64,000 nucleotides of DNA. Source: Chromobacterium sinusclupearum (GTDB taxonomy: Bacteria; Pseudomonadota; Gammaproteobacteria; Burkholderiales; Chromobacteriaceae). The stretch's first letter is position 1, and every line of letters begins with the position of its first letter. The position numbers and the translations under genes are program-made. Under the pieces are notes generated by a model that ran no database searches, was not told where the DNA came from, and worked only from the letters and a program-made list of their open reading frames with translations. The DNA lies in contig NZ_PPTF01000029.1 of the NCBI RefSeq assembly GCF_002902845.1, positions 1-64,000 on the forward strand, given 5' to 3'. Shown here piece after piece: positions 1 through 8,591 of this stretch.

Positions 1-78
1 CGAACAGGATCGTGAAACGCCTTAGCGCCGATGATAGTGTGGCATTCGCCATGTGAAAGTAGGACACCGCCAGACGCC
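1..78 (+). rRNA. rrf: 5S rRNA, 3' part (cut by window edge)
   Basis: The first bases match the second half of a bacterial 5S rRNA: the conserved GTGAAACGCC...TAGCGCCGATG.TAGTGTGG core, then the GTGAAAGTAGG loop and a closing GCCAG strand. About 40 bases at the 5' end lie outside the window. An intrinsic terminator follows at once, so this is the end of an rRNA operon. Confidence 0.9.
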
Positions 79-87
79 CCATACGAC

Positions 88-118
88 AAAGCCCAGCTCA
101 CACGAGCTGGGCTTTGTG
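88..118 (+). terminator. rRNA operon intrinsic terminator
   Basis: A perfect 12-bp stem (AAAGCCCAGCTC / GAGCTGGGCTTT) with a 4-base loop sits about 10 bases past the 5S rRNA end. The short T-rich 3' flank suits an rRNA operon terminator. Confidence 0.85.
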
Positions 119-221
119 CTTTGTGCGCGCTGAATGCGCGAAACCCGCCCCGACAGACACTGCCGGGGCTTTGGCGTTTATAGCCGTCGGCCCGTATCAT
201 GCTTGGATTGCGCCGGAGAAG

Positions 222-1271
222 ATGATGACACAAACGCTCAAAGTGGGACTGCTTGGGTTTGGTTATGCAGGTTCGACATTTCATGCGCCGCTATTGAGAG
301 CGGTGGATGGCATCGAGTTGGTGGCGGTGGCGTCCAGTCGGCCGGAGCAGGTGAGGGCGGTGTTGCCGAATGTTCAGGTTCATGCGACCCCTGATGCCTT
401 GTTGATGGCGCCGGACATCGATCTGGTGGTGATCGCCACGCCGAATGACAGCCACTTTTCCTTGGCTGAGGCGGCTTTGCGGGCTGGCAAGCATGTGGTC
501 GTGGATAAGCCGTTCACATTGACGGCTGCCGAAGCGAGGCAGTTGGTCGCATTGGCGGAGCGGCAGGGATTGTTGCTGTCGGTCTTTCATAACCGGCGCT
601 GGGATGCCGACTTCCTGGCGATACAACAGCTAATGGCAGAGGGGCTGCTGGGCAGGGTGGTCCACTTTGAGTCGCATTTTGATCGCTATCGGCCCCTGGT
701 GCGCCAGCGCTGGCGCGAGTCGCCGAATGCCGGCGCGGGGCTGTGGTATGACTTGGGCCCGCATCTGCTGGACCAAGTGGTGCAGTTGTTTGGCCTGCCT
801 CAAGCCATCTTGTTGGAGAAGGCGGCCCTGCGCGATGGCGCGCTTTCCGATGACTGGTTTCATGCGCTGCTGCGCTACCCGGATAAGCGAGTCATGCTGC
901 ATGGCAGTGCGCTGGTGGCCGACGCCGGGCCACGCTTCATCATCCATGGCACGCAGGGCAGCTTCAGCAAATATGGCCTGGACCCGCAGGAAGAGGCGCT
1001 TAAGGCCGGAGGCATGCCGGGCAGCGCAGCTTGGGGCCGGGATGACTTGCCTGGGCGCTTGGTGCTGGCTGATGGCGTGCCGCGCGAGCTTGTCGGCCCG
1101 GCCGGCGACTATACGCGGTATTACTCGAACGTGCGCGATGCCCTGCTTCATGGCGCGGCTAACCCAGTGCCAGCGGTGCAAGCGTGGCAGATCATGGTTT
1201 TACTGGAACTAGGCTGGCTCAGCGCTGACCAACAGCATTGGCAGACTGTTCCGGCAGCGTTGGCCTGTTAA
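222..1271 (+). CDS. Gfo/Idh/MocA family NAD(P)-dependent oxidoreductase
   Basis: The protein has 349 residues. The N-terminal Rossmann fold shows a glycine-rich GLLGFGYAG loop. DLVVIATPNDSH and the family EKP-like motif (VDKPFTLTAAEA) follow near residues 65-105. The C-terminal half matches the substrate domain and carries WYDLGPHLLDQ, a typical catalytic-region signature. The family oxidises or reduces sugars, inositols and related polyols in the cytoplasm; the substrate here is unknown. The frame opens further upstream, but the ATG pair at 222/225 is preceded by GGAGAAG and gives the normal family N-terminus. It overlaps the convergent next gene by 4 bp. Confidence 0.88.
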   Translation: MMTQTLKVGLLGFGYAGSTFHAPLLRAVDGIELVAVASSRPEQVRAVLPNVQVHATPDALLMAPDIDLVVIATPNDSHFSLAEAALRAGKHVVVDKPFTLTAAEARQLVALAERQGLLLSVFHNRRWDADFLAIQQLMAEGLLGRVVHFESHFDRYRPLVRQRWRESPNAGAGLWYDLGPHLLDQVVQLFGLPQAILLEKAALRDGALSDDWFHALLRYPDKRVMLHGSALVADAGPRFIIHGTQGSFSKYGLDPQEEALKAGGMPGSAAWGRDDLPGRLVLADGVPRELVGPAGDYTRYYSNVRDALLHGAANPVPAVQAWQIMVLLELGWLSADQQHWQTVPAALAC

Positions 1272-1603
1272 TTTTTGCCCTTCTTTTTGCCGCCGCCATC
1301 GCCGCTTGCGTGTTGAGCGGTGGCAATGACTTCCTCGGCGCTGATCGCCGCCTGCTGTTGCGGGGCGATTTCGGTCAGCAGCTGTTCCAACAGCTTGCTG
1401 CGCGAGCTGATGTGGTGATCGAAGCGCCAGTCCTTCAGCAGATCGATGGCGACATCGAAGTAGCGCATGTCGATATCGTACAGCTTGCTCAGGTCGAACG
1501 AGCGGCCCATTTCCAATGCGGCGGCCAGTTCTTTCAGGACATGCATTTGTTGCGGGTCGTGACCTTCTTCGATGAAGCGGCGGATTTTCTTGGCGGCGTT
1601 CAT
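1268..1603 (-). CDS. Conserved hypothetical protein with Lys-rich tail
   Basis: A 111-residue soluble, helical protein with no recognisable domain. Residues 1-85 look like a small helical bundle with alternating charged and Leu/Ile positions. The tail is low-complexity and basic (DGGGKKKGKN). There is no signal peptide or membrane segment. The start at 1603 was chosen because AGGAAAAAAT lies directly upstream, whereas the longer open frame adds an N-terminus without protein-like character. The stop codon overlaps that of the convergent oxidoreductase. No function can be assigned. Confidence 0.7.
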   Translation of the reverse strand: MNAAKKIRRFIEEGHDPQQMHVLKELAAALEMGRSFDLSKLYDIDMRYFDVAIDLLKDWRFDHHISSRSKLLEQLLTEIAPQQQAAISAEEVIATAQHASGDGGGKKKGKN

Positions 1604-1856
1604 ATTTTTTCCTGTCTGTTGGTGCGATGTTGACGGACGAATCTGGTCATGCGCCTGTAATGATCGTCGGCCCACGCCTAGTGCGTCAACCTCGTCTTGC
1701 CTGACAGCGGGGGATTGTGGCATGCAGACGAATTTTGCTCTGTGTTTATGCTTATTGAATTGAGTGGTTTGCTGACATATTTTCATGCAGTCTACAGCCA
1801 CAGCTGACTTTGCCGATTGCTTGCCGTCTTTCGTGTGTTTCTAAAGGAGAAGTCCC

Positions 1857-2597
1857 ATGAAGCAACAAGAAGTGCGTAGCCGTGCCTTTGCCATGCCCTT
1901 GACCAGCCCGGCGTTTCCTCCTGGGCCGTACCGTTTCGTCAACCGGGAGTACATGGTCATCACGTATCGCACGGATCCGGCGGCGATTCAGGCCATCCTG
2001 CCTGAGCCGCTGCAGGCAACCGAGCCGGTGGTCAAGTATGAATTCATCCGCATGCCGGACTCCACCGGGTTTGGCGACTACACCGAGAGCGGGCAGGTGA
2101 TCCCGGTCAGCTTCCGCGGCGTGCAAGGCAGCTATGTCCACTCGATGTTTCTGGATGATCATCCTCCCATTGCGGGCGGTCGCGAACTATGGGGCTTCCC
2201 GAAAAAGGCGGGCCATCCGCGTCTGGAGGTGCAGCGGGAAACGCTGATCGGCACCTTGGATTTTGGGCCCTTGCGCATCGCCACCGGCACCATGGGCTAC
2301 AAGTACCAGACACTGGATCACGCGGCCTTGCAACAGAGCATGGCGGAACCGAATTTCCTCTTGAAGATCATCCCGCATGTGGACGGCACGCCGCGCATCT
2401 GCGAGTTGGTGCGCTATCACACCACGGATGTGACGATCAAAGGCGCCTGGAGAGCGCCGGGCGCGCTGGAACTGCATCCGCATGCGCTGGCGCCGGTGGC
2501 CGAGCTGCCGGTGCTGGAAGTGTTGTCGGCGCATCACTTCATCTGCGATCTGACGCTGGATCTGGGTACGGTGGTCTTCGATTATCTGCAGCAATAG
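1857..2597 (+). CDS. adc: Acetoacetate decarboxylase family protein
   Basis: The protein has 246 residues, the usual length for the family. It shows the diagnostic EVxG[FY]PKK-type active-site stretch as ELWGFPKK at residues 110-117; K116 aligns with the Schiff-base lysine and the neighbouring K117 is the residue that lowers its pKa in Clostridium enzymes. The expected product converts acetoacetate to acetone and CO2 in the cytoplasm. AAAGGAGAAG precedes the ATG. The gene appears monocistronic, with no adjacent CoA-transferase, so the physiological substrate may be another beta-keto acid. Confidence 0.92.
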   Translation: MKQQEVRSRAFAMPLTSPAFPPGPYRFVNREYMVITYRTDPAAIQAILPEPLQATEPVVKYEFIRMPDSTGFGDYTESGQVIPVSFRGVQGSYVHSMFLDDHPPIAGGRELWGFPKKAGHPRLEVQRETLIGTLDFGPLRIATGTMGYKYQTLDHAALQQSMAEPNFLLKIIPHVDGTPRICELVRYHTTDVTIKGAWRAPGALELHPHALAPVAELPVLEVLSAHHFICDLTLDLGTVVFDYLQQ

Positions 2598-2698
2598 CGC
2601 AGCATTTTTGTGAATGAATATTCATATTCTCTAACATATGGATACAGACCAAACCCGCCTCGGCCCTTAAGCTTCGTTTTCTGATTAATTGCGGGAAA

Positions 2699-3001
2699 AT
2701 GGAAATGAAGTCAGTTTTCGCAGTTGCCGGCATGGCGCTGGTTCTGCTGTCAGCAGTGGCCAGCGCCGATTCGTCAACAGGCGCCATTGTCGGCGGCGCC
2801 TTGGGCGGCGCGGCAGGGGCGGCTGTAGGTCACTCGGTTGGCGGGCGCGATGGCGCGATCATTGGCGGCGCGATTGGCGGCGGCGCTGGCGCGGCAGTGG
2901 GCCACGACTACGGCCGCGAGCCGCAACGCAAACGGCACGATAAGCCGGGGCATAAGCACGGCAAGCATCACAAGCATCACAAGCACCATCGCCATCATTG
3001 A
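2699..3001 (+). CDS. Exported glycine-zipper protein with His-rich tail
   Basis: A 100-residue protein with an N-terminal signal peptide (SVFAVAGMALVLLSAVASA), then two rounds of a glycine-zipper motif of the type GAIVGGALGGAAGAAVGH, each ending in GH. The C-terminus alternates His, Lys and Gly (about 10 His in the last 20 residues). Glycine zippers of this kind are found in outer-membrane and periplasmic proteins; the tail could bind metal, but that is inference. ATG 2699 or 2705 are both possible; the second leaves GGAA directly upstream. Confidence 0.8.
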   Translation: MEMKSVFAVAGMALVLLSAVASADSSTGAIVGGALGGAAGAAVGHSVGGRDGAIIGGAIGGGAGAAVGHDYGREPQRKRHDKPGHKHGKHHKHHKHHRHH

Positions 3002-3091
3002 CGGGGCGGCATGTCATGCATAGCTGGCGTCAGTCCTTGTTTCATGGCAGCGGGTATTGCCTGGCGAATGAAGCGGATAGCGTCGAATAGT

Positions 3092-3122
3092 AAAACGGCC
3101 ATCTTTGAAAGATGGCCGTTTT
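3092..3122. terminator. Bidirectional intrinsic terminator
   Basis: A 15-bp near-perfect stem (AAAACGGCCATCTTT / AAAGATGGCCGTTTT) lies between the convergent glycine-zipper and sedolisin genes, with A/T runs on both sides so that it can end transcripts from either strand. Confidence 0.9.
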
Positions 3123-3138
3123 CCATTGTGGCTGTTAA

Positions 3139-5055
3139 TTAAAACCAGAAGTAGCGATGCAAGGCGGCGTCCAGATTGGCGACGTCGGGCACGCCGACGC
3201 CGGTGGCCTGGTTATAACCGCGATGCGCGTTGTAGCCCCAGTTGTCGCCGGCGGTGATTTCGCGCAGCGGCGCGCCGTGGTGGCCGTGCCCGTGATAGGC
3301 ATGGCCGGTTGCCAGCAGGCCGTACAGCGAGAAGTTCAGCAAGCCGATACGTCCACCCATCGACTGATTCAGCAAGGCGGTGATGCCGGCCAGCTGCGGC
3401 GCGACGAAGCTGGTGCCGCCGTTGTTGCTCAAGATGGAGAAGCCGGTCTTGCTGGAGGTGTAGTACACCACATAGCCCGTTTCCGGATCGCCGTTCATCG
3501 AGATGTCAGGCACGTTGCGGCCCTTGAAGTTGGCCGGGACGGATGCGATCACCTGCGGCGGATTCTGGCTGTTGTCCACCAGCTGCTGGCCCGCCGGCGT
3601 GCTTTGCATGCCGGGCACCCAATACTGGTAGAACGGACGACTGATGAAGCCGCTGACGCCGCCGCCGCCGCCCACCGGGAAAGTGCCGCATGCCACCGGA
3701 TCCTTGCCCAGCGCCTGGCACAGGCCGTTAAGGTAGTCCCAGCCCCAGGCGCGCTCGCGTGGAATCTTGACCTGCATGGCCTTGCCATTCGGGTGGAAAG
3801 TCAGGGTTGAGGGAACCGTGGTGGCGCCCGCCGCCGTGATGAATTGCTGGTTGGCCGGGCTATCCACCGACAATACCTTGCTGTACTGCGGCAGCGGCGC
3901 TGCGCGGTTCACGTCATAGGCGCCGGCATCGCCGGCCGCGGCGAACATGGTCTGGCCTTGCAGGGCGGCTTGCAGGAACAAGTCATGGTAGGCCTGCAGC
4001 ACATTGGTGGTTTGGCCATTGACCGGATTGGCCGCCTGGGCCTGCTGGTCGAACCATTCCCATTCTCCCCAACTGACCGACAAGGTATCGGCGGTGTTGG
4101 ATTCAATCGCCTGGGCGAAGGCGTCGACGAAACCCTGGGTGGTGTTGGGCGCCTGATAGACGATGATCTTGGCGTCCGGCGCGATGCCGCCGGATTGCTC
4201 GACATCCAGCGTGGTTTCGTCGGAGCCGGCGTCATCGCTGGGCGCGCCCGGGCCGCCATCGATGTTGACCACGCTCAGGCGGTTCGGGTCGGTATTCAGG
4301 CCGATCTGGCTCCAGTACTGGAAGGCGTCGGCAGGCGTGAAGCTGGCCAGGGTCACGATGCCGATGGTGGTGCCTTTGCCATGGATGCCCTGATTGTACA
4401 GCGGCGTGATGTTGTAATAGCGGGCCAGGTCGGTGACGGTCCATTGTCCCGGCGCGTTGCCGCCGGTGACGGTGCCGCTGGTCTTGCCGGCGGCCGGTTG
4501 CAGATGGCTGGGCAGTTGGCGCAGGTGCGGCCGGAAGTGCGGACGGCTATCCAGACCGATCACCGCCTGCACATCGCTGAGGTCCACGCTGGGGGTGCCC
4601 GCGCGCACCGGGGCGATATAGCGGGACACGCCAGCTTGAGCGGTGGTTTTGTTTTGGAATACATGGACTTCAGCGCCGAAGGCCTTCTGCACGGTGGCGG
4701 CCGGCCCGCTGACCTGCAACAGCGCGCTGCCTATGCGCTTGACGCTGAGCCCGGCGGCCTGCAGCCGCGCGCTGACTCGGGCCACGGTGGCGTCGCTCGG
4801 AGCGAAGCGGGCGCGGAACTCGGCCGGCGTCAGGAATTTGTGGTAGTTCGGACTGGCCGGGCTGTGAGCCTCTTGCAGATAGCGGGTGGCGGCGTCGCGG
4901 TCGCGCAGGTTCAGGGCTAGCGTCACCGTCAGTTTCTGCGCCGGCGCGGCTTGCTCCACCTTGCCCAGATCCTGGGCCGTCGCGGCCATCGCGCTGGAGG
5001 AGGCGACGGCGGCCAGGGCGGCAACCAACATTTTTATTGTGAATGCTTTGGCCAT
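3139..5055 (-). CDS. Secreted sedolisin (S53) serine-carboxyl peptidase with pro-domain
   Basis: A 638-residue preproprotein. A signal peptide (cleavage near AMA-ATA) is followed by a pro-kumamolisin activation domain (about residues 35-190) and the S53 catalytic domain. Active-site residues are visible: E280 and D284 in DETTLDVEQ, D376 in AAAGDAGAYD (oxyanion) and S549 in NGGTSFVAPQ. The C-terminal Ca2+-site-like segment has NQATGVGVPD. It is an acid endopeptidase, presumably extracellular. The start at 5055 has AAAGGAGAAAT upstream; the longer frame lacks a signal peptide. It is monocistronic. Confidence 0.93.
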   Translation of the reverse strand: MAKAFTIKMLVAALAAVASSSAMAATAQDLGKVEQAAPAQKLTVTLALNLRDRDAATRYLQEAHSPASPNYHKFLTPAEFRARFAPSDATVARVSARLQAAGLSVKRIGSALLQVSGPAATVQKAFGAEVHVFQNKTTAQAGVSRYIAPVRAGTPSVDLSDVQAVIGLDSRPHFRPHLRQLPSHLQPAAGKTSGTVTGGNAPGQWTVTDLARYYNITPLYNQGIHGKGTTIGIVTLASFTPADAFQYWSQIGLNTDPNRLSVVNIDGGPGAPSDDAGSDETTLDVEQSGGIAPDAKIIVYQAPNTTQGFVDAFAQAIESNTADTLSVSWGEWEWFDQQAQAANPVNGQTTNVLQAYHDLFLQAALQGQTMFAAAGDAGAYDVNRAAPLPQYSKVLSVDSPANQQFITAAGATTVPSTLTFHPNGKAMQVKIPRERAWGWDYLNGLCQALGKDPVACGTFPVGGGGGVSGFISRPFYQYWVPGMQSTPAGQQLVDNSQNPPQVIASVPANFKGRNVPDISMNGDPETGYVVYYTSSKTGFSILSNNGGTSFVAPQLAGITALLNQSMGGRIGLLNFSLYGLLATGHAYHGHGHHGAPLREITAGDNWGYNAHRGYNQATGVGVPDVANLDAALHRYFWF

Positions 5056-5600
5056 GCTTTTATTTCTCCTTTGGGGGAGGGCTGTGCGTGGGCCGGGTGG
5101 GCGCCGCGCCGCCTTCCTGATGATTGCGCTCTCTGGGTATGGGGCCGGTAAGGCAGGAAGTGGCCACAAGGTATTTGGCGCTTTTTGATCCAATTTGAAT
5201 AAATTGGCGAGACCAGTATAAGAATGGCGAATTGCGTCAAGTTAAGTGTTTTTGTAACGTTGTGTGTATCGTGTATGTCATTGAGATTAATTTAAGATTT
5301 TGATTATTAAGATAAATAGCTAGCGCTTCCAATTGGCTTTTTAGCTTGATGGCGCCGGTCAGCAGGCAATATGGCGGTGAAGGCGCGCCGCTGTTGGCCG
5401 CTTGTCATGATGGCGGCGCAGATTTGGATGAGGCCGACTCTCCATTGCAAGCCTGTGGCGCGGCGTAGTGTGCAGTACAATGAAAATGCGCTTGCGCTCT
5501 TGCCGCGTCTCGATGCCGATGAGGCGTCATGGCGGGCGTCAGAAATGGGTTCCGGCGACGACTAAATGACACACAGTGTGGAGCAAGGCTTGGAGAGAGC
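5056..5600. other. Intergenic region between sedolisin and moaA
   Basis: No convincing gene. It is the divergent promoter region for the two flanking genes; 5160-5345 is clearly AT-richer than the surroundings. Possible -10 elements are TATACT on the minus strand (5215-5220) and TACAAT on the plus strand (5476-5481), neither with a strong -35. A short plus-strand frame at 5371-5565 has no ribosome binding site and no protein-like character. Confidence 0.5.
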
Positions 5601-6575
5601 ATGTTGATTGACCGTTTCGGCCGAGCCATCGAGTATCTGCGGCTATCGGTGACCGATCGTTGCGATCTGCGTTGCAGTTATTGCCTGCCCAAGGGCTTCA
5701 AGCATTTCGAGGAGCCGGCGCATTGGCTGACTTTCGACGAGATCGAGCGGGTAGTGGCCGTGTTCGCCCGGCTGGGCACCCGCCGCCTGCGCTTGACCGG
5801 CGGCGAGCCGCTTCTGCGGCGCGATCTGCCTCTGCTGGCTGCCCGGCTGGCTGCGCTGCCAGGCCTGGAGGATTTGTCGCTGAGCACCAACGGCACCCAG
5901 TTGCCGCGCCATGCCGAGGCGTTGTACGCCGCCGGGGTGCGCCGCCTGAATCTGAGCCTGGACTCGCTGCGCCGCGATTGCGTGGAGCAGATTACCGGCA
6001 GCGACAACCTGCCGCGGGTGATGGAAGGCCTGATGGCGGCCAAGGCGGCCGGTTTTTCGCCGATCAAGATCAATATGGTGGCGATGCGCGGTGTCAATGA
6101 GCAGGACATCGACGCCATGGTGGCGTTTTGCATCGAGCACGGGCTGATCCTGCGGCTGATCGAGGCGATGCCGATGGGCGACACCGGCCGCGCCTCCCAG
6201 TACCTCGATTTGCAGCCGGTGCTGAAGCGCCTGTGCGCCAGCTACGATCTGGTGGAGCAGGCAAAGACGCTGGGCGGCGGGCCTGCCCGTTACTGGGGAC
6301 GCCGCGACGGCAGTTTCTCCCTGGGCGTGATCACGCCCATCTCGCAACACTTCTGCGCGACGTGCAACCGGGTGCGGCTATCGGTGGATGGCACGCTGTA
6401 TATGTGCCTGGGGCAGGAGGAGAAAATGGAGCTGCGGCCCTTGCTGCGCGGCGGCATCGACGATGCGGGCCTGGAGGCCGCGATCCGTCAGGCGATAGAG
6501 CTGAAGCCGGAGCGGCATGAGTTCCGCGAGCAGCCGCAAAAACTGGTCCGCTTCATGTCGATGACCGGCGGTTGA
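5601..6575 (+). CDS. moaA: GTP 3',8-cyclase (molybdenum cofactor step 1)
   Basis: The protein has 324 residues. The radical-SAM cluster motif CxxxCxxC is C21-C25-C28 (CDLRCSYC). The second [4Fe-4S] site follows the MoaA pattern FCATCNRVR...C near residues 255-275. The protein ends in the essential GG dipeptide (SMTGG). With MoaC it converts GTP to cyclic pyranopterin phosphate in the cytoplasm. The start at 5601 follows GGAGAGAGC and gives the canonical N-terminus LIDRFGR; the 24-residue extension upstream is not family-like. No other moa gene is adjacent. Confidence 0.96.
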   Translation: MLIDRFGRAIEYLRLSVTDRCDLRCSYCLPKGFKHFEEPAHWLTFDEIERVVAVFARLGTRRLRLTGGEPLLRRDLPLLAARLAALPGLEDLSLSTNGTQLPRHAEALYAAGVRRLNLSLDSLRRDCVEQITGSDNLPRVMEGLMAAKAAGFSPIKINMVAMRGVNEQDIDAMVAFCIEHGLILRLIEAMPMGDTGRASQYLDLQPVLKRLCASYDLVEQAKTLGGGPARYWGRRDGSFSLGVITPISQHFCATCNRVRLSVDGTLYMCLGQEEKMELRPLLRGGIDDAGLEAAIRQAIELKPERHEFREQPQKLVRFMSMTGG

Positions 6576-6581
6576 GTTCGC

Positions 6582-7106
6582 TCAGCGCTCTTGTATCGCC
6601 CGCCGATGGCGGCGGAATACCCACTTTTCCCAAAGCAGATGCGTGTCGGTATCGAACGATTCGTGGATGTCGGCCGTCAGCAGATAATCGCGTTCGCCTC
6701 CGGGCTGATTGCTGGCGATGACGCCGCATAGGCATAGGCTGAGCGCGGAGTCCGGATTGGGATGCAGGCACAGCAGCAGGCGCTGCCCAGGCTGCCAATT
6801 CTGCTGGTCGCGCCAGGCTATGCTGTTCAAGCCGAGCCGGCAAGGCGTATTGTTTGGACGATCCGGATGCCGTTCCAGCAGGGAAACTTCCAGCGCCAAG
6901 TCCAGCTTGGCCTCCAGCCGCAGCATCACGGGGTTGGTGTCGTCTGGGGTTTCCGTCGGCGCCGCCAGCACGCGCAGGGATAGCCTGGTTTCCCGTTGCA
7001 TGCGCGGCGGATATTCCCCGTCCAAGACCTTGGCCGCCAGAGGCAGCTCGGCATCGAAGCTGACGGTGTCCAGTTGCGGCAGGGCGATGGGGGAGGAGGC
7101 TTGCAT
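6582..7106 (-). CDS. PilZ-like domain protein (probable, degenerate)
   Basis: The protein has 174 residues and no signal peptide. A central beta-rich section (CRLGLNSIAW, then GQRLLLCLHPNP and LSLCLCGVI) and the end section with WVFRRHRR resemble PilZ domains of the atypical kind. The canonical c-di-GMP motif (RxxxR near the N-terminus, D/NxSxxG) is not clearly present, so nucleotide binding is doubtful. It starts 9 bp downstream of serB and is probably co-transcribed. It could equally be an uncharacterised beta-barrel protein. Confidence 0.55.
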   Translation of the reverse strand: MQASSPIALPQLDTVSFDAELPLAAKVLDGEYPPRMQRETRLSLRVLAAPTETPDDTNPVMLRLEAKLDLALEVSLLERHPDRPNNTPCRLGLNSIAWRDQQNWQPGQRLLLCLHPNPDSALSLCLCGVIASNQPGGERDYLLTADIHESFDTDTHLLWEKWVFRRHRRAIQER

Positions 7107-7115
7107 GTCGCGTAC

Positions 7116-7964
7116 TCAGAGGAAAAATTGCGGGATGGCATCCAGGCCGCCGTACTCGACCGCCAGATCCGCCTCGGCGCTGACGCGCGGCTTGGCGTGA
7201 TAGGCGATGCCGACGCCGGCCTCGCGCAGCATGGGCAAGTCGTTGGCGCCGTCGCCCACCGCCAGAACCTGATCCGGACGCAGGCCCAGCCGTACGCGGG
7301 CGGCGATCAGCAGACGCTGTTTGGTTTCGGCATCGACGATGCCGCCCAGCACGCGGCCTGTCAGCTTGCCATCGATGACTTCCAGCTGGTTGGCATGCGC
7401 CTCGTCCAGGCCCAGTTCCGCCTTGAGCCGGTCGGTGAAATACGTGAAGCCGCCGGATACCAGCAGCGTCCGAATGCCAGCCTCGCGGCAGGCCGCCAAC
7501 AATTGCGCAGCGCCGGGATTCAGCCGCAGCCGCTGTTCATACACTTCCTGCAGCGCGGCCTCCGGCAGGCCTGCCAGCAAAGCCACCCGCTCCCGCAGGG
7601 CCGCGGAAAAATCCAACTCTCCGCGCATCGCGCGCTCGGTGATTTCCGCCACTTGCGGCTTGATGCCCTTGAGGTCGGCGATTTCGTCGATGCATTCGAT
7701 GCTGATCAGCGTGGAGTCCATATCGGACACCAGCAGGCCGAAATCGGCAAAACGGCGCTCGCTCTCGACCAGGCCCGCATCGCAGCGATGTTGCCGGCAC
7801 AGGCCCAGTAGATCCGACTTCTGTTCGCCGGCTACGCCGTCCAGGCGGATGACGCCGTGGCGGGAGCGGTCGATTCGGTTGGTTTGCGCCAGGCGGGCGA
7901 GGTCATCGATAAAGGGGGAGTCGGCATGCGCGGCGACGACGGCCAGGGTTTGCTGTGTGCTCAT
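7116..7964 (-). CDS. serB: Phosphoserine phosphatase
   Basis: The protein has 282 residues, with an N-terminal regulatory part (about 1-70) and a HAD phosphatase domain. HAD motif I is SDMDSTLIS with nucleophile D81 and acid D83. The cap region has ECIDEIAD. Motif II is LLVSGGFTYF and motif III is GDGANDLPML. It dephosphorylates O-phosphoserine in the last step of serine synthesis. The ATG at 7964 is the plausible start. A PilZ-like gene follows after 9 bp. Confidence 0.96.
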   Translation of the reverse strand: MSTQQTLAVVAAHADSPFIDDLARLAQTNRIDRSRHGVIRLDGVAGEQKSDLLGLCRQHRCDAGLVESERRFADFGLLVSDMDSTLISIECIDEIADLKGIKPQVAEITERAMRGELDFSAALRERVALLAGLPEAALQEVYEQRLRLNPGAAQLLAACREAGIRTLLVSGGFTYFTDRLKAELGLDEAHANQLEVIDGKLTGRVLGGIVDAETKQRLLIAARVRLGLRPDQVLAVGDGANDLPMLREAGVGIAYHAKPRVSAEADLAVEYGGLDAIPQFFL

Positions 7965-8070
7965 GTGGTGCGATCGGCATCAAAGTGGTTGGTTTGATTA
8001 TGCCACGACTTGCGCCGCTTGCCCGGCTGGCAACCATTCCGATGCTGGATTCGTCCCCTTGGTTGCGGCG

Positions 8071-8092
8071 AGGCGCCTTGTCCAAGGCGCCT
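8071..8092. repeat. Perfect hairpin downstream of the bufferin operon
   Basis: AGGCGCCTTG / CAAGGCGCCT form a 10-bp perfect inverted repeat with a 2-base centre, 23 bp past the stop of the DoxX gene. No T-run follows on the minus strand, so it is more likely a 3'-end stabilising stem-loop than an intrinsic terminator. Confidence 0.5.
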
Positions 8093-8114
8093 AGTAGAGA
8101 GGAGGACGCAGCCT

Positions 8115-8591
8115 TTAACAGCTGCCTGAGTTGGGACAACGCCGTTGCAGCCAGCGCTTCAGCAAAGCGTCCAGCGACAGCAGGCCGGGGCCGAAGGCCA
8201 GCAGCACCAGGATTTGCGCGCCCCAGAAATAATGGAACTGTCGCGTGGCATCGGTCAGGCCGGGATAGCTGATCACCGCCACCGCATTGAGGATGAACAA
8301 GCCCGCGGCGGCAAAGCGCCCGCCCAGGCCCAGCACCAGCAGGCTGGACAGGCCCAGCTCGCCGCAGGTGGCCATGATAGCCGCGACATTCGGCGGCAAC
8401 ACCGGCACATGGTATTCGTCGGTAAACAAGGCCAGCGTGACGTCCCAGTCGGCGATCTTGGTCAGGCCGGAGCTGAAGAACACATGGGCGATCCACAGCC
8501 GCAGCAGCACCAGCACCAGCGGCTGCAGCAGGTCGCCAGCGCGGATCAGCAGGCGATAGGCACAGAAGGCGGGTTTGAGCGCATTACTCAT
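8115..8591 (-). CDS. bufD: DoxX-like membrane protein of the bufferin operon
   Basis: The protein has 158 residues and four predicted membrane segments (about 20-40, 68-88, 92-112 and 120-140). The DoxX-type signatures are RLWIAHVFFSSGLTKI near the N-terminus and GLFILNAVAVISYPG later. DoxX-like proteins are the usual last gene of bufferin operons; the role is unknown, perhaps in electron or quinone supply to the oxygen-dependent maturase. The start codon overlaps the bufC stop as ATGA, indicating translational coupling. The gene symbol follows the operon nomenclature by position. Confidence 0.82.
   Translation of the reverse strand: MSNALKPAFCAYRLLIRAGDLLQPLVLVLLRLWIAHVFFSSGLTKIADWDVTLALFTDEYHVPVLPPNVAAIMATCGELGLSSLLVLGLGGRFAAAGLFILNAVAVISYPGLTDATRQFHYFWGAQILVLLAFGPGLLSLDALLKRWLQRRCPNSGSC

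Noticed and set aside
3844-4920. Long open frame antisense to the sedolisin gene
   Set aside because: A by-product of GC-rich codon bias; no binding site or family-like motifs, while the opposite strand encodes a complete S53 peptidase.
8071-8092. Hairpin after the bufferin operon as intrinsic terminator
   Set aside because: No T-run follows on the minus strand; kept only as a stem-loop.
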